A stretch of 48,436 nt of DNA from CAZABG01 sp964483465. Lineage in GTDB: Bacteria > Chlamydiota > Chlamydiia > Chlamydiales > Parachlamydiaceae. The notes beneath the pieces are model-generated. The model was not told the origin of the DNA and ran no database searches. It saw only the letters and a list, made by a program, of their open reading frames with translations. The stretch covers positions 1 through 48,436 of the forward strand of contig CAZABG010000009.1 in NCBI GenBank assembly GCA_964483465.1, read 5' to 3'. The stretch's first letter is position 1, and every line of letters starts with the position of its first letter. The position numbers and the translations under genes are program-made. Shown here one piece after another: positions 17,715 through 26,536 of the stretch.

Positions 17715-17818
17715 ACTGCATCCAAATCGGCACGGACAAACGCGTCCCCGAAGATGTCGGGCAGTTTAAAAAGAACAAAATTCAACACAAAGACACAAAG
17801 GCACAAAGAGAGGTCTAG
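17666..17818 (+). pseudogene. Possible gene remnant between the two element copies
   Basis: A 50-codon open stretch reads GFINQHLWISEYCIQIGTD, then KRVPEDVGQFKKN, and runs into copy B, where the element supplies the tail KIQHKDTKAQREV and a stop. It has no start codon in a sensible place and looks like a protein piece fused to a repeat. The opposite strand is also open over part of it (LPDIFGDAFVRADLDAVFAYP), so neither strand nor family can be assigned. I recognise no function. Confidence 0.25.
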
Positions 17819-18034
17819 AGTATTAGAACCTCACTAAATTCTATTTTTATTGCTTAAGCAATAAAAATAGCTGCATATTTTTTATTTCGAAGAAATAAAA
17901 AATAGACTACGGCACGGTAAAATAGTTCACTTGCGCAAAGCGAGACTCTTTTAAGCCTTTGTGTCTTTGTGTTGAATTGTGCTAAAAATGTTTAATCTTC
18001 GGTTTTATTAACCAGCACTTATGGATAAGCGAAG
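17781..18034. repeat. MITE-like hairpin-rich element, copy B
   Basis: A near-identical copy of 17462-17714, including the 58-bp right flank that lies outside the inverted arms. Its left arm is longer (TTCAACACAAAGACACAAAG) and its right arm shorter than in copy A, and the third hairpin is broken by one base (TTCACTTGCGC). Because non-element flank is also duplicated, this is a tandem duplication and not a second insertion. Confidence 0.8.
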
Positions 18035-18038
18035 ACTG

Positions 18039-18076
18039 ACACAAAGGCACAAAGACAGAAATTCTATTTTTATTAC
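18039..18076. repeat. Truncated third copy of the element next to the HerA-like stop codon
   Basis: ACACAAAGGCACAAAGA followed by AAATTCTATTTTTATT repeats the left arm and the left half of the first palindrome, then breaks off at the last codons of the gene on the minus strand. The interval between the arm and the palindrome is deleted relative to copies A and B. Confidence 0.6.
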
Positions 18077-20329
18077 TTACTGAATATCCGCTTTCCAAAG
18101 AACCCCTTGATTCAAGATGGCGATATCGTTCTTTTTTGGACGTATTTCAAGGGTATCGAGATCTTTTTCAAGCGGCGCGCTTTCGAGCGCATTTATTTCC
18201 GCTTCAAACTGCTTTTGAAGCGATTCCAGGTCTTTTTCCAAACTTTCCTGGCTCTCTTTAGCAAGAGAAGCTTCCGTTTCTTCTTTACCTATGCGTCCCG
18301 CGCGGCGCATGGTTGTGCCTGCTTGATTGATCGTAGTTGTCGTCGCTTTTCTGCCGAGCAAGACTCCCAAAATCGTTGACCCTACGCTTAAATACGTATC
18401 AAACTTCTGCCTGCCTACCTGTGCGTTTTGTACTTCCACTTTAGCCTGAGCTCTTTTTACGCGATCTCGAAGCGTTGCGATTTTGGGTTCGTATTTTGCT
18501 TTAATTTGGCTGATAAGGGAATCGCGCTTCTCGCGAAGGGCTTGATCCAGACGGGCGTGAAATTCGCTTTCGGTTTCATTCGGTTTTGAAGTTATCTTAA
18601 GGCCGGCGGCTTGAAATATCGGATAGACTTGCGTTTGAAAAATGCCCGATATAATGTTCTCTTTTAAATCGCCGGAAGATAGGTTAATATCACCGTAATG
18701 CGCCTCTTTTGCGCCCTCCGTCGATAGTCTTGCAGCTTCATCGGTTATATTTTCCGCAAGGTCCCAAAGAACGGTTTTTCCGTCGCTATCAAGAGGCGCC
18801 GCAAGAACGCGCTCTTCCCAAGTGTCGACACGATTTTTAGAGTCGACAAAGTGGAGCTTAACTTTCGCAAGAAGGTAGGGTTTATAGTGAGGGTCTTCTT
18901 GTTTTGATTGCGTAGGAATATAATATTGATCCACTCCCGTTAGCCCTTTAGGAGCACTCGAAAAAGATTTTGGAGTGGGTGTTGATTCCTCTTTTGGAGT
19001 GAGCATTTTGATTTGCGGCAACGTGAGCGGCCCCAAAAGATAGGATAATGTCCATCTCGTTTCAAATAAAACAGGATGGCTTAAATGCACGGAATAAAGA
19101 AGGAATATTCTTTTCCCAACGGACGAAAGCCATTTATCAATTTGATCGGCATCCTGCCCTTTTGTCAGCTTCAAGCCCTCGATGATGCGCGCGCGGTCTC
19201 TATCCGTTTGCAATTTACCTATAAACCACGTACCGCAATTGGACAGCCCTTTATAATCCAGGTCAACCGGGTTTTGTGTCGTAAGAATAATGCCAAGACC
19301 GATAGCGCGCGCCTGTTTTAATAAAGTAATCATCGGCTTTTTTGAAGGCGGCTCTGCTGTCGGCGGGAAAAAGCCATAAATCTCATCCATGAAAAGAAGC
19401 GCGCGCAGAACAGATGTCCCCGATTGCTTTCTCATCCAGCGGAGGGTAGCGTTTAAAAGGAGCGTAACAAAGAACATCCTTTCTCGATCCGATAAATGAG
19501 CGATCGAAAAAATCGCATGGCGCGGCTCGCCCTCATCGGTATAAAGAAGTTTTTGCACATCGAGCGGATCGCCTTCAAGCCAAGCCTGAAAGCCTGGAGC
19601 TGCAAGCAGGTTATTTAAACTCATGGATAATTGAAGCCGTTCTTTTGAGGGATAAAACGTTTCAATATCAAGAACGCCAATCTTGGCAAAAGGGGGCTTT
19701 TGTATCGCTGCAATTAACGCGGCAAGATCCAAATCCTGACCCTTTTTCCAGTAATCGCTTAAAATCGCAGAAATCAAGATATGTTCTCGGCTTTTAATGG
19801 GATCGGCATCTACTCCGATTAAATTGAGTAAGCTTGCAGCAGTTGTGCTTACCCTATTTTGAAAAGCCTCTTCGTCTTCCATTTCCTCTTTTGAGGGGGC
19901 GTCGAAGGAATCTAAAATGGAAAGGGGCCTTCCCATCCGGCTTCCGGGCGTGTAAATTGTGTAAACAACTGAATCTTTCAATCGCTTTATGCGATCTTTT
20001 CCCTCATTCCAATCTTTTAAGCCCTCTTCCCAAACCTTCGCCTCTTTCTTCCCATCTTCTACCCCCCATTTTTCAAAGTCTTCGGGCTTCAAGTCTGGAA
20101 AAGTTAAGAGAAGATTGCCTACGTCGCCTTTCGGATCGATAATCAACGCTGGAATTTTATCAATCGCAGCTTCTTCAAGAATACCTATGCCAAGACCAGT
20201 TTTTCCGCTGCCTGTCATACCGACGATAACCGCATGAGTTGTAAAGTCTTTCGATTCAAATAGTAAAGGGGCTTTAGACTTTAATTCTCGACCTAAATAA
20301 AAAACGCCCAATTTTTCATAATTATCCAT
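18077..20329 (-). CDS. HerA-like ATPase (FtsK/HerA superfamily)
   Basis: A 750-residue P-loop ATPase. Walker A is GMTGSGKT at residues 37-44, and IIDPKGD near 63-69 is typical of HerA/FtsK-type pumps. Walker B is ALLFMDE near 310-316, followed by a sensor-type TTQNP and an arginine-finger region (GKLQTDRDRARIIEGL). The C-terminal third (about residues 600-700) is charged coiled coil. HerA relatives translocate DNA with NurA in repair; isolated bacterial ones of this size are poorly understood, and no nurA-like gene is nearby. I chose ATG 20329, four bases after GGGGGA, rather than the GTG at 20341. It is divergent from the gene at 20364. Its 3' end abuts a truncated repeat element. Confidence 0.88.
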   Translation of the reverse strand: MDNYEKLGVFYLGRELKSKAPLLFESKDFTTHAVIVGMTGSGKTGLGIGILEEAAIDKIPALIIDPKGDVGNLLLTFPDLKPEDFEKWGVEDGKKEAKVWEEGLKDWNEGKDRIKRLKDSVVYTIYTPGSRMGRPLSILDSFDAPSKEEMEDEEAFQNRVSTTAASLLNLIGVDADPIKSREHILISAILSDYWKKGQDLDLAALIAAIQKPPFAKIGVLDIETFYPSKERLQLSMSLNNLLAAPGFQAWLEGDPLDVQKLLYTDEGEPRHAIFSIAHLSDRERMFFVTLLLNATLRWMRKQSGTSVLRALLFMDEIYGFFPPTAEPPSKKPMITLLKQARAIGLGIILTTQNPVDLDYKGLSNCGTWFIGKLQTDRDRARIIEGLKLTKGQDADQIDKWLSSVGKRIFLLYSVHLSHPVLFETRWTLSYLLGPLTLPQIKMLTPKEESTPTPKSFSSAPKGLTGVDQYYIPTQSKQEDPHYKPYLLAKVKLHFVDSKNRVDTWEERVLAAPLDSDGKTVLWDLAENITDEAARLSTEGAKEAHYGDINLSSGDLKENIISGIFQTQVYPIFQAAGLKITSKPNETESEFHARLDQALREKRDSLISQIKAKYEPKIATLRDRVKRAQAKVEVQNAQVGRQKFDTYLSVGSTILGVLLGRKATTTTINQAGTTMRRAGRIGKEETEASLAKESQESLEKDLESLQKQFEAEINALESAPLEKDLDTLEIRPKKNDIAILNQGVLWKADIQ

Positions 20330-20363
20330 TGATTCCCCCACTATTTAAATATATAGTATTTGG

Positions 20364-21095
20364 ATGATTTCTTTCCCAGATAGTGTTAATGCCCTTCTTA
20401 AAGGCTGCAAAATATATGGAGATAAGCAAAAAGGTGCTTATGCTCATACAGTTACAGTCAAACATTTCAATGAAAAGAATCCCCTGTTACTAGGCGTCGA
20501 GCCTTTAAAATGGATTTACCGTGATGAAAATAATCAGACATGGGTCATTGTCGATAAAAATTATAAGCTCGATCTTTGGAAGCAGATCTACCTCTTGCAC
20601 GACTTAGCAAGAAATTTAGCGAAGGTTTCTTTGGCAAATCCTTCACTTGCTTTGGCTTCAATTCTAAATATTCAGCACATTTTTAATGCTATACTGCAAT
20701 CGGTTTGCCATCATAAAATCGTAAATGATTTTCTGCTAAAACATAAAGCTTTGCCAAGTCCTTCACTCAGTTTAAGCGAAGATTTAATTAAACGATTTGA
20801 TGAGTTAAAAGAATCAAATCCAAACGAATATGTCTCTCAACTTAAGAAAAAAAACCGTGAAGGCAGCCTTGCGCACACTTTTATCGCTTTTGAAAACTTT
20901 AGTCAGTTTTGTCCGTTTTATGAAATAGATCCCTTCCCCTTTAATTTAGGGCAAGTCAATGCTATTCCCGCTCCTGTCTTATCCCTCTGCTTAAAAATTA
21001 AAAAGGTCGCCTGGTTTTTAACGGATAATATTGATCAACTAACAAAAACGCCCCAACCTAAAATTGAGACCGGCTCCAAAAGATACATTTTATAA
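20364..21095 (+). CDS. Hypothetical protein
   Basis: A 243-residue protein that I do not recognise. It is mostly alpha-helical with a hydrophobic patch at about residues 88-113 (SLANPSLALASILNIQHIFNAIL) that is not clearly membrane-spanning. There is no signal peptide, catalytic motif or repeat. The start at 20364 is the first ATG and has no Shine-Dalgarno sequence, though it sits only 34 bp from the divergent HerA-like start. The antiporter gene begins 44 bp downstream and may be co-transcribed. Confidence 0.6.
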   Translation: MISFPDSVNALLKGCKIYGDKQKGAYAHTVTVKHFNEKNPLLLGVEPLKWIYRDENNQTWVIVDKNYKLDLWKQIYLLHDLARNLAKVSLANPSLALASILNIQHIFNAILQSVCHHKIVNDFLLKHKALPSPSLSLSEDLIKRFDELKESNPNEYVSQLKKKNREGSLAHTFIAFENFSQFCPFYEIDPFPFNLGQVNAIPAPVLSLCLKIKKVAWFLTDNIDQLTKTPQPKIETGSKRYIL

Positions 21096-21139
21096 ATTAA
21101 AGTTGATTGTTTCGTAAGCCCATCTATAATCGGCTTAAA

Positions 21140-22690
21140 ATGGATCCTCTTTTAAAGCTGCTAATTTTGATGATGGTAGCAATTACGTTAATTGCATTTG
21201 CCATCCGATTCAAATTTCCTTATCCGCTTGCTTTAATTATTGGAGGGGCCTTTCTTGGTTTTACGCCAGGTATCAGCGAAATCCCTTTTGACCCCGCCTT
21301 TATTCTGGTGATTGTCCTTCCGCCTATCTTGTTTTATGCAGCTTATAGCATCTCTTTTAAAGAATTTAAAAAAAATCTCTACGAGATTATCTCTCTTGCG
21401 CTAGGGCTTGTGATTGCGACTACCGTCGCTATCGCGCTCGTCGTGAAATGGCTATTTCCTGAGTGGCCTTGGGCATACGCCTTTATTTTCGGCGCGATCA
21501 TATCGCCCCCTGACGCTGTCGCCGCAAGCGCGATTCTTAAAAGATTTAAAATTAGCCCTAAATTAGTCGCCATTTTAGAGGGTGAAAGTTTAATCAACGA
21601 CGCGAGCGGACTAATCCTTTATCGCCTCGCCCTTTTTGCGATCCTTTCCGGAAGCTTTTCCTTTACACAAGCAGGATATGAATTCATTACTGTCGTCGCC
21701 GGCGGAATCTTTATAGGAGCCTTGACGGGATATATTTTTCAGTATTTTACGGCTAAATATTTTGATCCGATCGTAGCAGTCGTTTTCTCTTTTACTATCC
21801 CTTATTTTACGTATTTGCTAGCCGACTCGATAGGAGCTTCGGGAGTGCTCGCTGTCGTCATTAATGGACTTATCGGTTCATGGGCATTTATGACCCGTTT
21901 TACTTCTGCAACAAGGATTATGGGCTGGGCGTCATGGGACATCTTTATCCTCTTATTAAACTGCTTTATCTTTACTTTGATAGGATTTGAATTAAGAGGC
22001 GTGATTCAACGGATTACTTTAGATCAAGGTTTAATGTATTTTGGATATTCCATCCTTCTCTTCATTGTGATGGTTTTAGTGCGTTTTGCCTACGTCTACT
22101 TAAGAAAAGGGTACGTACTTTATACCTGTTCTGAAGACGATAGAAAAATAGTTTTAAAAGAGACCGTTATCACAAGCTGGGCCAGTATGCGGGGCATTGT
22201 GAGCATGGCGCTTGCTCTAGCTCTTCCTTACACACTTCCTGATGGATCCCCTTTTATTGGAAGAGATGAAATGGTTTTTTTAACGTTTAGCACCATCCTT
22301 CTTACTTTAGCCATTACCGGCCTTACGCTTCCTTTCGTAATCAAAAAAATGCACCTTAGAGTCACTCATAACTATAACACGAGAGCTGTACGCGATGAAC
22401 TTTTAAAAGTAGCAAAAGAATATCTCGATGAATTTGAAGAGAAGGGAAAACTTTCAAAAGAAGAGCGTAAATTTTTAAGCGATTATTTTGCTTTACGCCA
22501 TCAGGTGCTTGAACTTTCAAGTAAAGATGTAGAATCTCCGATCGTAAAAGCCCGAAATAAAATCTTACACAAAAAGAAAGAAAGGCTTTTAGACTTATGG
22601 CGTAAAAATATGATTGAAGATGAACTATTTCAAAAAATGGAGCGTGAAATCGACGTAGAAGAACACCACTCGATCCGCGGCGAAATCTAG
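21140..22690 (+). CDS. Na+/H+ antiporter of the CPA1 (NhaP/NHE) family
   Basis: A 516-residue integral inner-membrane protein with about 12 hydrophobic helices. It exchanges monovalent cations for protons. Conserved CPA1 signatures are present: GAIISPPDAVAASAIL (ion-binding Asp) and EGESLINDASGLILYR (the ND pair in transmembrane helix 6), and SWASMRGIVSMALALALP later. A soluble C-terminal tail of about 90 charged residues follows (VRDELLKVAKEYLDEFEEKGKLSKEE...). I chose ATG 21140; an upstream in-frame TTG at 21107 would add 11 residues with no hydrophobic content. It is convergent with the DsbA-like gene, with only 3 bp between the stop codons, so no terminator separates them. Confidence 0.93.
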   Translation: MDPLLKLLILMMVAITLIAFAIRFKFPYPLALIIGGAFLGFTPGISEIPFDPAFILVIVLPPILFYAAYSISFKEFKKNLYEIISLALGLVIATTVAIALVVKWLFPEWPWAYAFIFGAIISPPDAVAASAILKRFKISPKLVAILEGESLINDASGLILYRLALFAILSGSFSFTQAGYEFITVVAGGIFIGALTGYIFQYFTAKYFDPIVAVVFSFTIPYFTYLLADSIGASGVLAVVINGLIGSWAFMTRFTSATRIMGWASWDIFILLLNCFIFTLIGFELRGVIQRITLDQGLMYFGYSILLFIVMVLVRFAYVYLRKGYVLYTCSEDDRKIVLKETVITSWASMRGIVSMALALALPYTLPDGSPFIGRDEMVFLTFSTILLTLAITGLTLPFVIKKMHLRVTHNYNTRAVRDELLKVAKEYLDEFEEKGKLSKEERKFLSDYFALRHQVLELSSKDVESPIVKARNKILHKKKERLLDLWRKNMIEDELFQKMEREIDVEEHHSIRGEI

Positions 22691-22693
22691 TTA

Positions 22694-23218
22694 CTATTTA
22701 ACAAAAACAATTTCTATCGCCAGAACCAAATCATCATAGGCGACTGGGCCATTATAACGCTCTTCGTTGATAAAAAAAGTAGGGGTGCCATTAACACCGC
22801 TTCTTACGCCGCCCATAAAATCGGATCGGACTTTAGGCTGATATAAATTTTTATGCAAAGCGAGTTCCAAATCCTTTGACGGGATCTTTAAGGAATCGGC
22901 TAAGCCAAACAAGAGCGGAATGCTTAAGTTATCTTGATTTTGGAAAATCAGATCATGAAATTCCCAGTATTTATCATAGTCGGAGGCGAATTCTGAAGCT
23001 TGAGCCGCAGCGTCTGCGTAAGGATGAATTTCTGATAGTGGAAAATTACGGAATACATAACGAAGTTGATCGCCAAAATGGCTTTCGATTTCTTTCACGA
23101 TCGGCTCGGCCGATCGGCAGTGAGGGCATTGAAAGTCGCCATATTCAATTAAAGTAATAGGCGCATCAATATTCCCTCGGATATGATCATCGGGTGTAAC
23201 CGGAATTTTTAAAGCCAT
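22694..23218 (-). CDS. DsbA-like thioredoxin-fold protein
   Basis: A 174-residue DsbA/Thioredoxin_4 protein. The active site CPHC is at residues 31-34 within ITLIEYGDFQCPHCRSAEP, and the cis-Pro loop is GVNGTPTFFINEERYNG near 141-157. The helical insertion between them has the size expected of DsbA-type proteins. There is no signal peptide, so it should be a cytoplasmic thiol-disulfide reductase or oxidase and not a periplasmic oxidase. AGGAGG lies four bases before the ATG. It is 8 bp downstream of the peroxiredoxin gene; reducing that peroxiredoxin is a plausible job (inference). Confidence 0.92.
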   Translation of the reverse strand: MALKIPVTPDDHIRGNIDAPITLIEYGDFQCPHCRSAEPIVKEIESHFGDQLRYVFRNFPLSEIHPYADAAAQASEFASDYDKYWEFHDLIFQNQDNLSIPLLFGLADSLKIPSKDLELALHKNLYQPKVRSDFMGGVRSGVNGTPTFFINEERYNGPVAYDDLVLAIEIVFVK

Positions 23219-23226
23219 ACATCCTC

Positions 23227-23694
23227 CTATTTGGGAAGCTTCTCTAAAGCATCGAGAATGCCATCAGCTCCCGGGTTATCTCCAACCGGAGATAGGAAAC
23301 TCCAAAATATTTTTCCGTCTTTATCTATGACAAATAAAGCTCTTTCGCTTGTGCCCGTCTCTTCGTTATATACGCCATATTTCTTTGAAACATCGCCTTT
23401 AGGCTCAAAATCGGATAGCAAGAGAAAATGAATATGATTTTGACCTTTAAAAGCGGTGTGGCACCAGTAGCCATCTACCGATATGCCAAAGATCTCGGCG
23501 TTAAACTTTTTAAATTCAGGCAAGATTTCATTGTATAGAGAAATTTGATCGCTGCAGACAGGGCTAAAGTCGGCAGGATAAAAAGCCAGGATCAGCGGCT
23601 TTCCTTTAAATTCTTTGATCGAAATTTTTTGATCCGCTGTGACAGGAAGGGTAAAATCCGGCGCCTCAACTCCCGCTTTCAAAATTTGCGCCAT
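23227..23694 (-). CDS. Peroxiredoxin (AhpC/TSA family)
   Basis: A 155-residue peroxidase that reduces H2O2 and organic peroxides using a cysteine thiol. The peroxidatic Cys47 lies in FYPADFSPVCSDQ, the expected P-x-x-x-(T/S)-x-x-C context with Ser in place of Thr. A second Cys in SVDGYWCHTAF near residue 80 is the likely resolving cysteine. GTSERALFVIDKDGKI carries the conserved Arg near residue 120. I chose ATG 23694 because AGGAGG lies five bases upstream; an in-frame ATG at 23745 would add 17 residues without a ribosome binding site. It forms an operon with the DsbA-like gene. Confidence 0.93.
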   Translation of the reverse strand: MAQILKAGVEAPDFTLPVTADQKISIKEFKGKPLILAFYPADFSPVCSDQISLYNEILPEFKKFNAEIFGISVDGYWCHTAFKGQNHIHFLLLSDFEPKGDVSKKYGVYNEETGTSERALFVIDKDGKIFWSFLSPVGDNPGADGILDALEKLPK

Positions 23695-23773
23695 TAGAGC
23701 CTCCTTCCTTAATATAAGCATATTCTCGGAAGGACTTGTCTTCAAACACTTTGCATAAACGACTTTCTATCAA

Positions 23774-24562
23774 TTACTTACAGGCTACCGCATAAAAAAC
23801 TTCATTTAATTCTTCAAGCCCTTGAGCTGTAACAAATTGATGAGCAAAGGGTATCGCTTTTTGTTTAATGTCTGATAATTCTTTATCGGAAAGCTGATCT
23901 AAGAAAAACCGCGTCCCATGCGTTTTTAAACTTTCCCACCAAAGCTCAGGAGATTCGTAATAGAAAACCTTCGTTTCGCGATAGATGTTAATCTCATTAA
24001 ATTTTGCATTCGTTAAAGCCGAATCAATGGCTTCACGGCTCCATATCGGACATCCGATCAACTTCTTCTTACCCATTTGATCACGAATGTTAGAAATCCA
24101 TTTATCTAATGGCGAATCGTCGCCCCATGTTGAAAGAGCCACAATTCCACCGGGCTTTAAAACCCTTCTGAACTCACTCAAAACACGTTCAAGCGATTCG
24201 CAAAAAAATACGGCAAATCCGCATATAACCGCATCGAATGAATTATCTTCAAAAGTGAGATGTTCTGCGTCCATTACCTGAAAACGGATGTTTTTAAAGC
24301 CTCTCTTTTTCGATTCTATCTCGGTTATTCGAATCATTTCAGGACTTAAATCGATCGTATAAATATCCGCTCCCGCTTCTGCTAGCGGAAAAAGCACCGC
24401 GCCCCTTCCTGTCGCTACCTCAAGAACCTTCTTTCCTTTTAAGTCAGGAACTTTATTGACCAGCTCACGGCCGAAATGATTGAAGAAAAATCCGCACATC
24501 TCATCGTATTGACTCGATGCTTTATCAAACGTATCTCGTACATTTTGCTTCTGTTCAGACAT
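23774..24562 (-). CDS. SAM-dependent methyltransferase (UbiE/Methyltransf_11 type)
   Basis: A 262-residue class I methyltransferase. Motif I is VLEVATGRGAVLFPLAEAG, the ribose-binding acid is in IYTIDLSPEMI, and later motifs are FQVMDAEHLTFEDNSFDAVICGFAVFF and VLKPGGIVALSTWG, all in standard order. The substrate is unknown; small-molecule or quinone-type methylation is typical of the group. The N-terminus at ATG 24562 is preceded by AAGGAA; an earlier ATG at 24646 would add 28 residues of uncertain value. It lies 116 bp downstream of, and in the same direction as, the LysR-type regulator, which may control it. Confidence 0.88.
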   Translation of the reverse strand: MSEQKQNVRDTFDKASSQYDEMCGFFFNHFGRELVNKVPDLKGKKVLEVATGRGAVLFPLAEAGADIYTIDLSPEMIRITEIESKKRGFKNIRFQVMDAEHLTFEDNSFDAVICGFAVFFCESLERVLSEFRRVLKPGGIVALSTWGDDSPLDKWISNIRDQMGKKKLIGCPIWSREAIDSALTNAKFNEINIYRETKVFYYESPELWWESLKTHGTRFFLDQLSDKELSDIKQKAIPFAHQFVTAQGLEELNEVFYAVACK

Positions 24563-24678
24563 AGAAAATTCCTTAAATAAAAAATTATAAAGATAGGCCT
24601 TAAAAGTTTCTAGATCAATCCATAATCGGACCAGAAGCTCTTTCAAATTCCATGAAATATCACTTGAAAGATGCAGCT

Positions 24679-25509
24679 TTATTTCAGCAGCTCTATGAAT
24701 GCCTTTTCAGCTCTTGTAGAGGGAGATCCTTTTAACCGGATAACCGAAATGCTATAACGAATAGGCTTAATATCGAGTTTTTCCTCTTTAAGATTTTCTG
24801 ACATAAAATCGGGCAGATAACCAATCCCGTAGCCCATTTCAACAAATCGAAGAACCAGCGCCCAACCTGATAAGGCGTCTTTTATCTCTAGCGGCTTTCC
24901 GTAACGTTCATAGTAGCGTTTCCTAAGCTCGATTACTTCCAGATTTTTCTCGTGATCAATAAGAATCCGTTGATCAAGTTTAACGCCTTTCTTTTGATAA
25001 AGTCTAAAGAACCCTTTTTTAATCGGAATGCTATCGTAGGCGTCAAATTCAGGAGAATCTAACACAAGCGCAAATGATACTTTTTGCTGTCTTAACGCTT
25101 CATGAATAAACATGAGACTTCCCCGATGAAATTTCAGCATAACTTTGGGGTAGAGCTTTTTCATTTTGAGGTAGTATTGAGGAAGAAAATACTGAGAAAG
25201 CGCATTCGTGCATGCAAATTTGACTTCTCCTCTTACTTCCCCCTTTAATTCACTTAAACGGTCTTTTATGTCATCAAGTGATGAAAATAAACGGCTCGCT
25301 TCTTTAAATACGATTTCTCCTTCCTCCGTTAACTTAAATTTATTTTTTTGATGCGTCGTAAGTTTTACGTTCAAAGCCGCTTCCAGTTTTGCGACCCCTT
25401 GACTTACGGCCGACTGTGAAACGTAGTTTTCCCTTGCAGCGGCAGACAAATTCTCATTAGAAGCTGCGTCAAAAAAGTATTTAAGATAAGTGAAATTTAG
25501 ATTACTCAT
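24679..25509 (-). CDS. LysR-family transcriptional regulator
   Basis: A 276-residue LTTR. The N-terminal helix-turn-helix reads FTYLKYFFDAASNENLSAAARENYVSQSAVSQGVAKLE, matching the LTTR pattern in which the second helix contains SQSAVSQ. Residues about 90-276 form the substrate-binding domain with the usual GEVRGEVKFACTNALSQYFLPQYYLKMKKLYP opening. The start ATG at 25509 follows an in-frame TTG at 25515. It is divergent from the unknown gene at 25602 across 92 bp, the classic arrangement for an autoregulated LTTR, and upstream of the methyltransferase. LysR regulators are rare in chlamydiae, which may indicate transfer. Confidence 0.92.
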   Translation of the reverse strand: MSNLNFTYLKYFFDAASNENLSAAARENYVSQSAVSQGVAKLEAALNVKLTTHQKNKFKLTEEGEIVFKEASRLFSSLDDIKDRLSELKGEVRGEVKFACTNALSQYFLPQYYLKMKKLYPKVMLKFHRGSLMFIHEALRQQKVSFALVLDSPEFDAYDSIPIKKGFFRLYQKKGVKLDQRILIDHEKNLEVIELRKRYYERYGKPLEIKDALSGWALVLRFVEMGYGIGYLPDFMSENLKEEKLDIKPIRYSISVIRLKGSPSTRAEKAFIELLK

Positions 25510-25601
25510 AAGCAAATATAATATCGATTATTACGATTATTAAGAAACGCTTATAACTATCAAGAGGCTATTTTTATATTAAAACCCACAAGGATAGTTA
25601 T

Positions 25602-26498
25602 ATGGAAGCCCCTTATCAAGCCCCTCACCTTCTCATTCATTTTGATATCAACGGAACCCTGACTCTAAAAGATAGCACGAAAACAGCTAAGGACGGCAAA
25701 AAAGTATCTAATGAATACATGATTCTCTCTGCCCTAGCAGAAAGCACGGCTGCCATTTGGGATCCTAATTATCCCAATATGCCTTTTAAAGATTATGTCT
25801 ACACCGTCTTAGCTCCAGGCGATAAAAATGATGTGGAGATAAAGGAAAAAAGGCAGTCGATCATTTCAAATTTTATTCCCTGGCTTCAAAAAAATAACCA
25901 TCCTGCCTTTTTTAAAGTACAATATGAATATGAAAAGCTCATTAGAACGTTCCCTTTTGAATTAGATATCTTTAATTCTTTTTACACGCTGATTCAAAGA
26001 CTAAACGAACTCAAAATCCCTCATACCATAATTCTGCGTACTTTTGGGTCAGATTTGGAAAGTACAATCAAAGAAATAGAAAACAATGAAAGAATTCCGG
26101 GCATTCGCTTTGCAAGAATAATCCATTTAAAGAACGCACCCCTTACCGAACAGAAAGTCCATGATCTGTTTATGAACTTTCTTACTCTTTCTAACTTTAT
26201 TGCCGTGCAAGATGATTGGCATAAATGGTCGAAAGATGGGGAAATGGGCAGATCCGGAAAACCCTTTATCTATGATTCGACAGGAACATTTATAAAAAAG
26301 ACATTATCGCTATTTTTTGACGATAAAATCACCGGAGAAGAAAAGGACATCATCAATCCGCTAGATATATCAGGAAGCTGCGCCCCCACCCAAATTTTAA
26401 AAGGGAGAATGCTGTTTCCTGTAAACACAACGAAAGCCGCTCTTGATGAAGAGTATTATATTCGAAAAGTGCTTAAGGGCCTTGCTCTATATGAATAG
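25602..26498 (+). CDS. HAD-superfamily-like protein, DxN variant
   Basis: A 298-residue protein. Residues about 11-22 (LLIHFDINGTLT) look like HAD motif I (D-x-D-x-T/V), but the second Asp is Asn. TIILRTFGSD resembles motif II and FIAVQDDWHKW motif IV, with helical caps between, so the fold assignment is likely but not proven. HAD phosphatases need both acidic residues, so the Asn would be expected to impair phosphatase activity. No signal peptide or membrane segment is present. AAGGATAG precedes the ATG. It is divergent from the LysR gene. A bidirectional terminator follows at 26511. Confidence 0.6.
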   Translation: MEAPYQAPHLLIHFDINGTLTLKDSTKTAKDGKKVSNEYMILSALAESTAAIWDPNYPNMPFKDYVYTVLAPGDKNDVEIKEKRQSIISNFIPWLQKNNHPAFFKVQYEYEKLIRTFPFELDIFNSFYTLIQRLNELKIPHTIILRTFGSDLESTIKEIENNERIPGIRFARIIHLKNAPLTEQKVHDLFMNFLTLSNFIAVQDDWHKWSKDGEMGRSGKPFIYDSTGTFIKKTLSLFFDDKITGEEKDIINPLDISGSCAPTQILKGRMLFPVNTTKAALDEEYYIRKVLKGLALYE

Positions 26499-26510
26499 AT
26501 CAAAATAGGT

Positions 26511-26530
26511 GGGAGAGCGGCAGCTCTCCC
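26511..26530. terminator. Bidirectional hairpin between two convergent HAD-like genes
   Basis: GGGAGAGC-GGCA-GCTCTCCC is a perfect 8-bp stem with a tetraloop, followed on the plus strand by CCTTTCTT. It separates the genes at 25602 (+) and 26537 (-). Confidence 0.7.
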
Positions 26531-26536
26531 CCTTTC

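Noticed and set aside
17462..18076. CRISPR or transposase-encoding insertion sequence
   Set aside because: Only two long copies and a fragment with no spacers, and no transposase reading frame.
20330..20341. GTG start for the HerA-like gene
   Set aside because: No ribosome binding site upstream, while GGGGGA serves the ATG four codons later.
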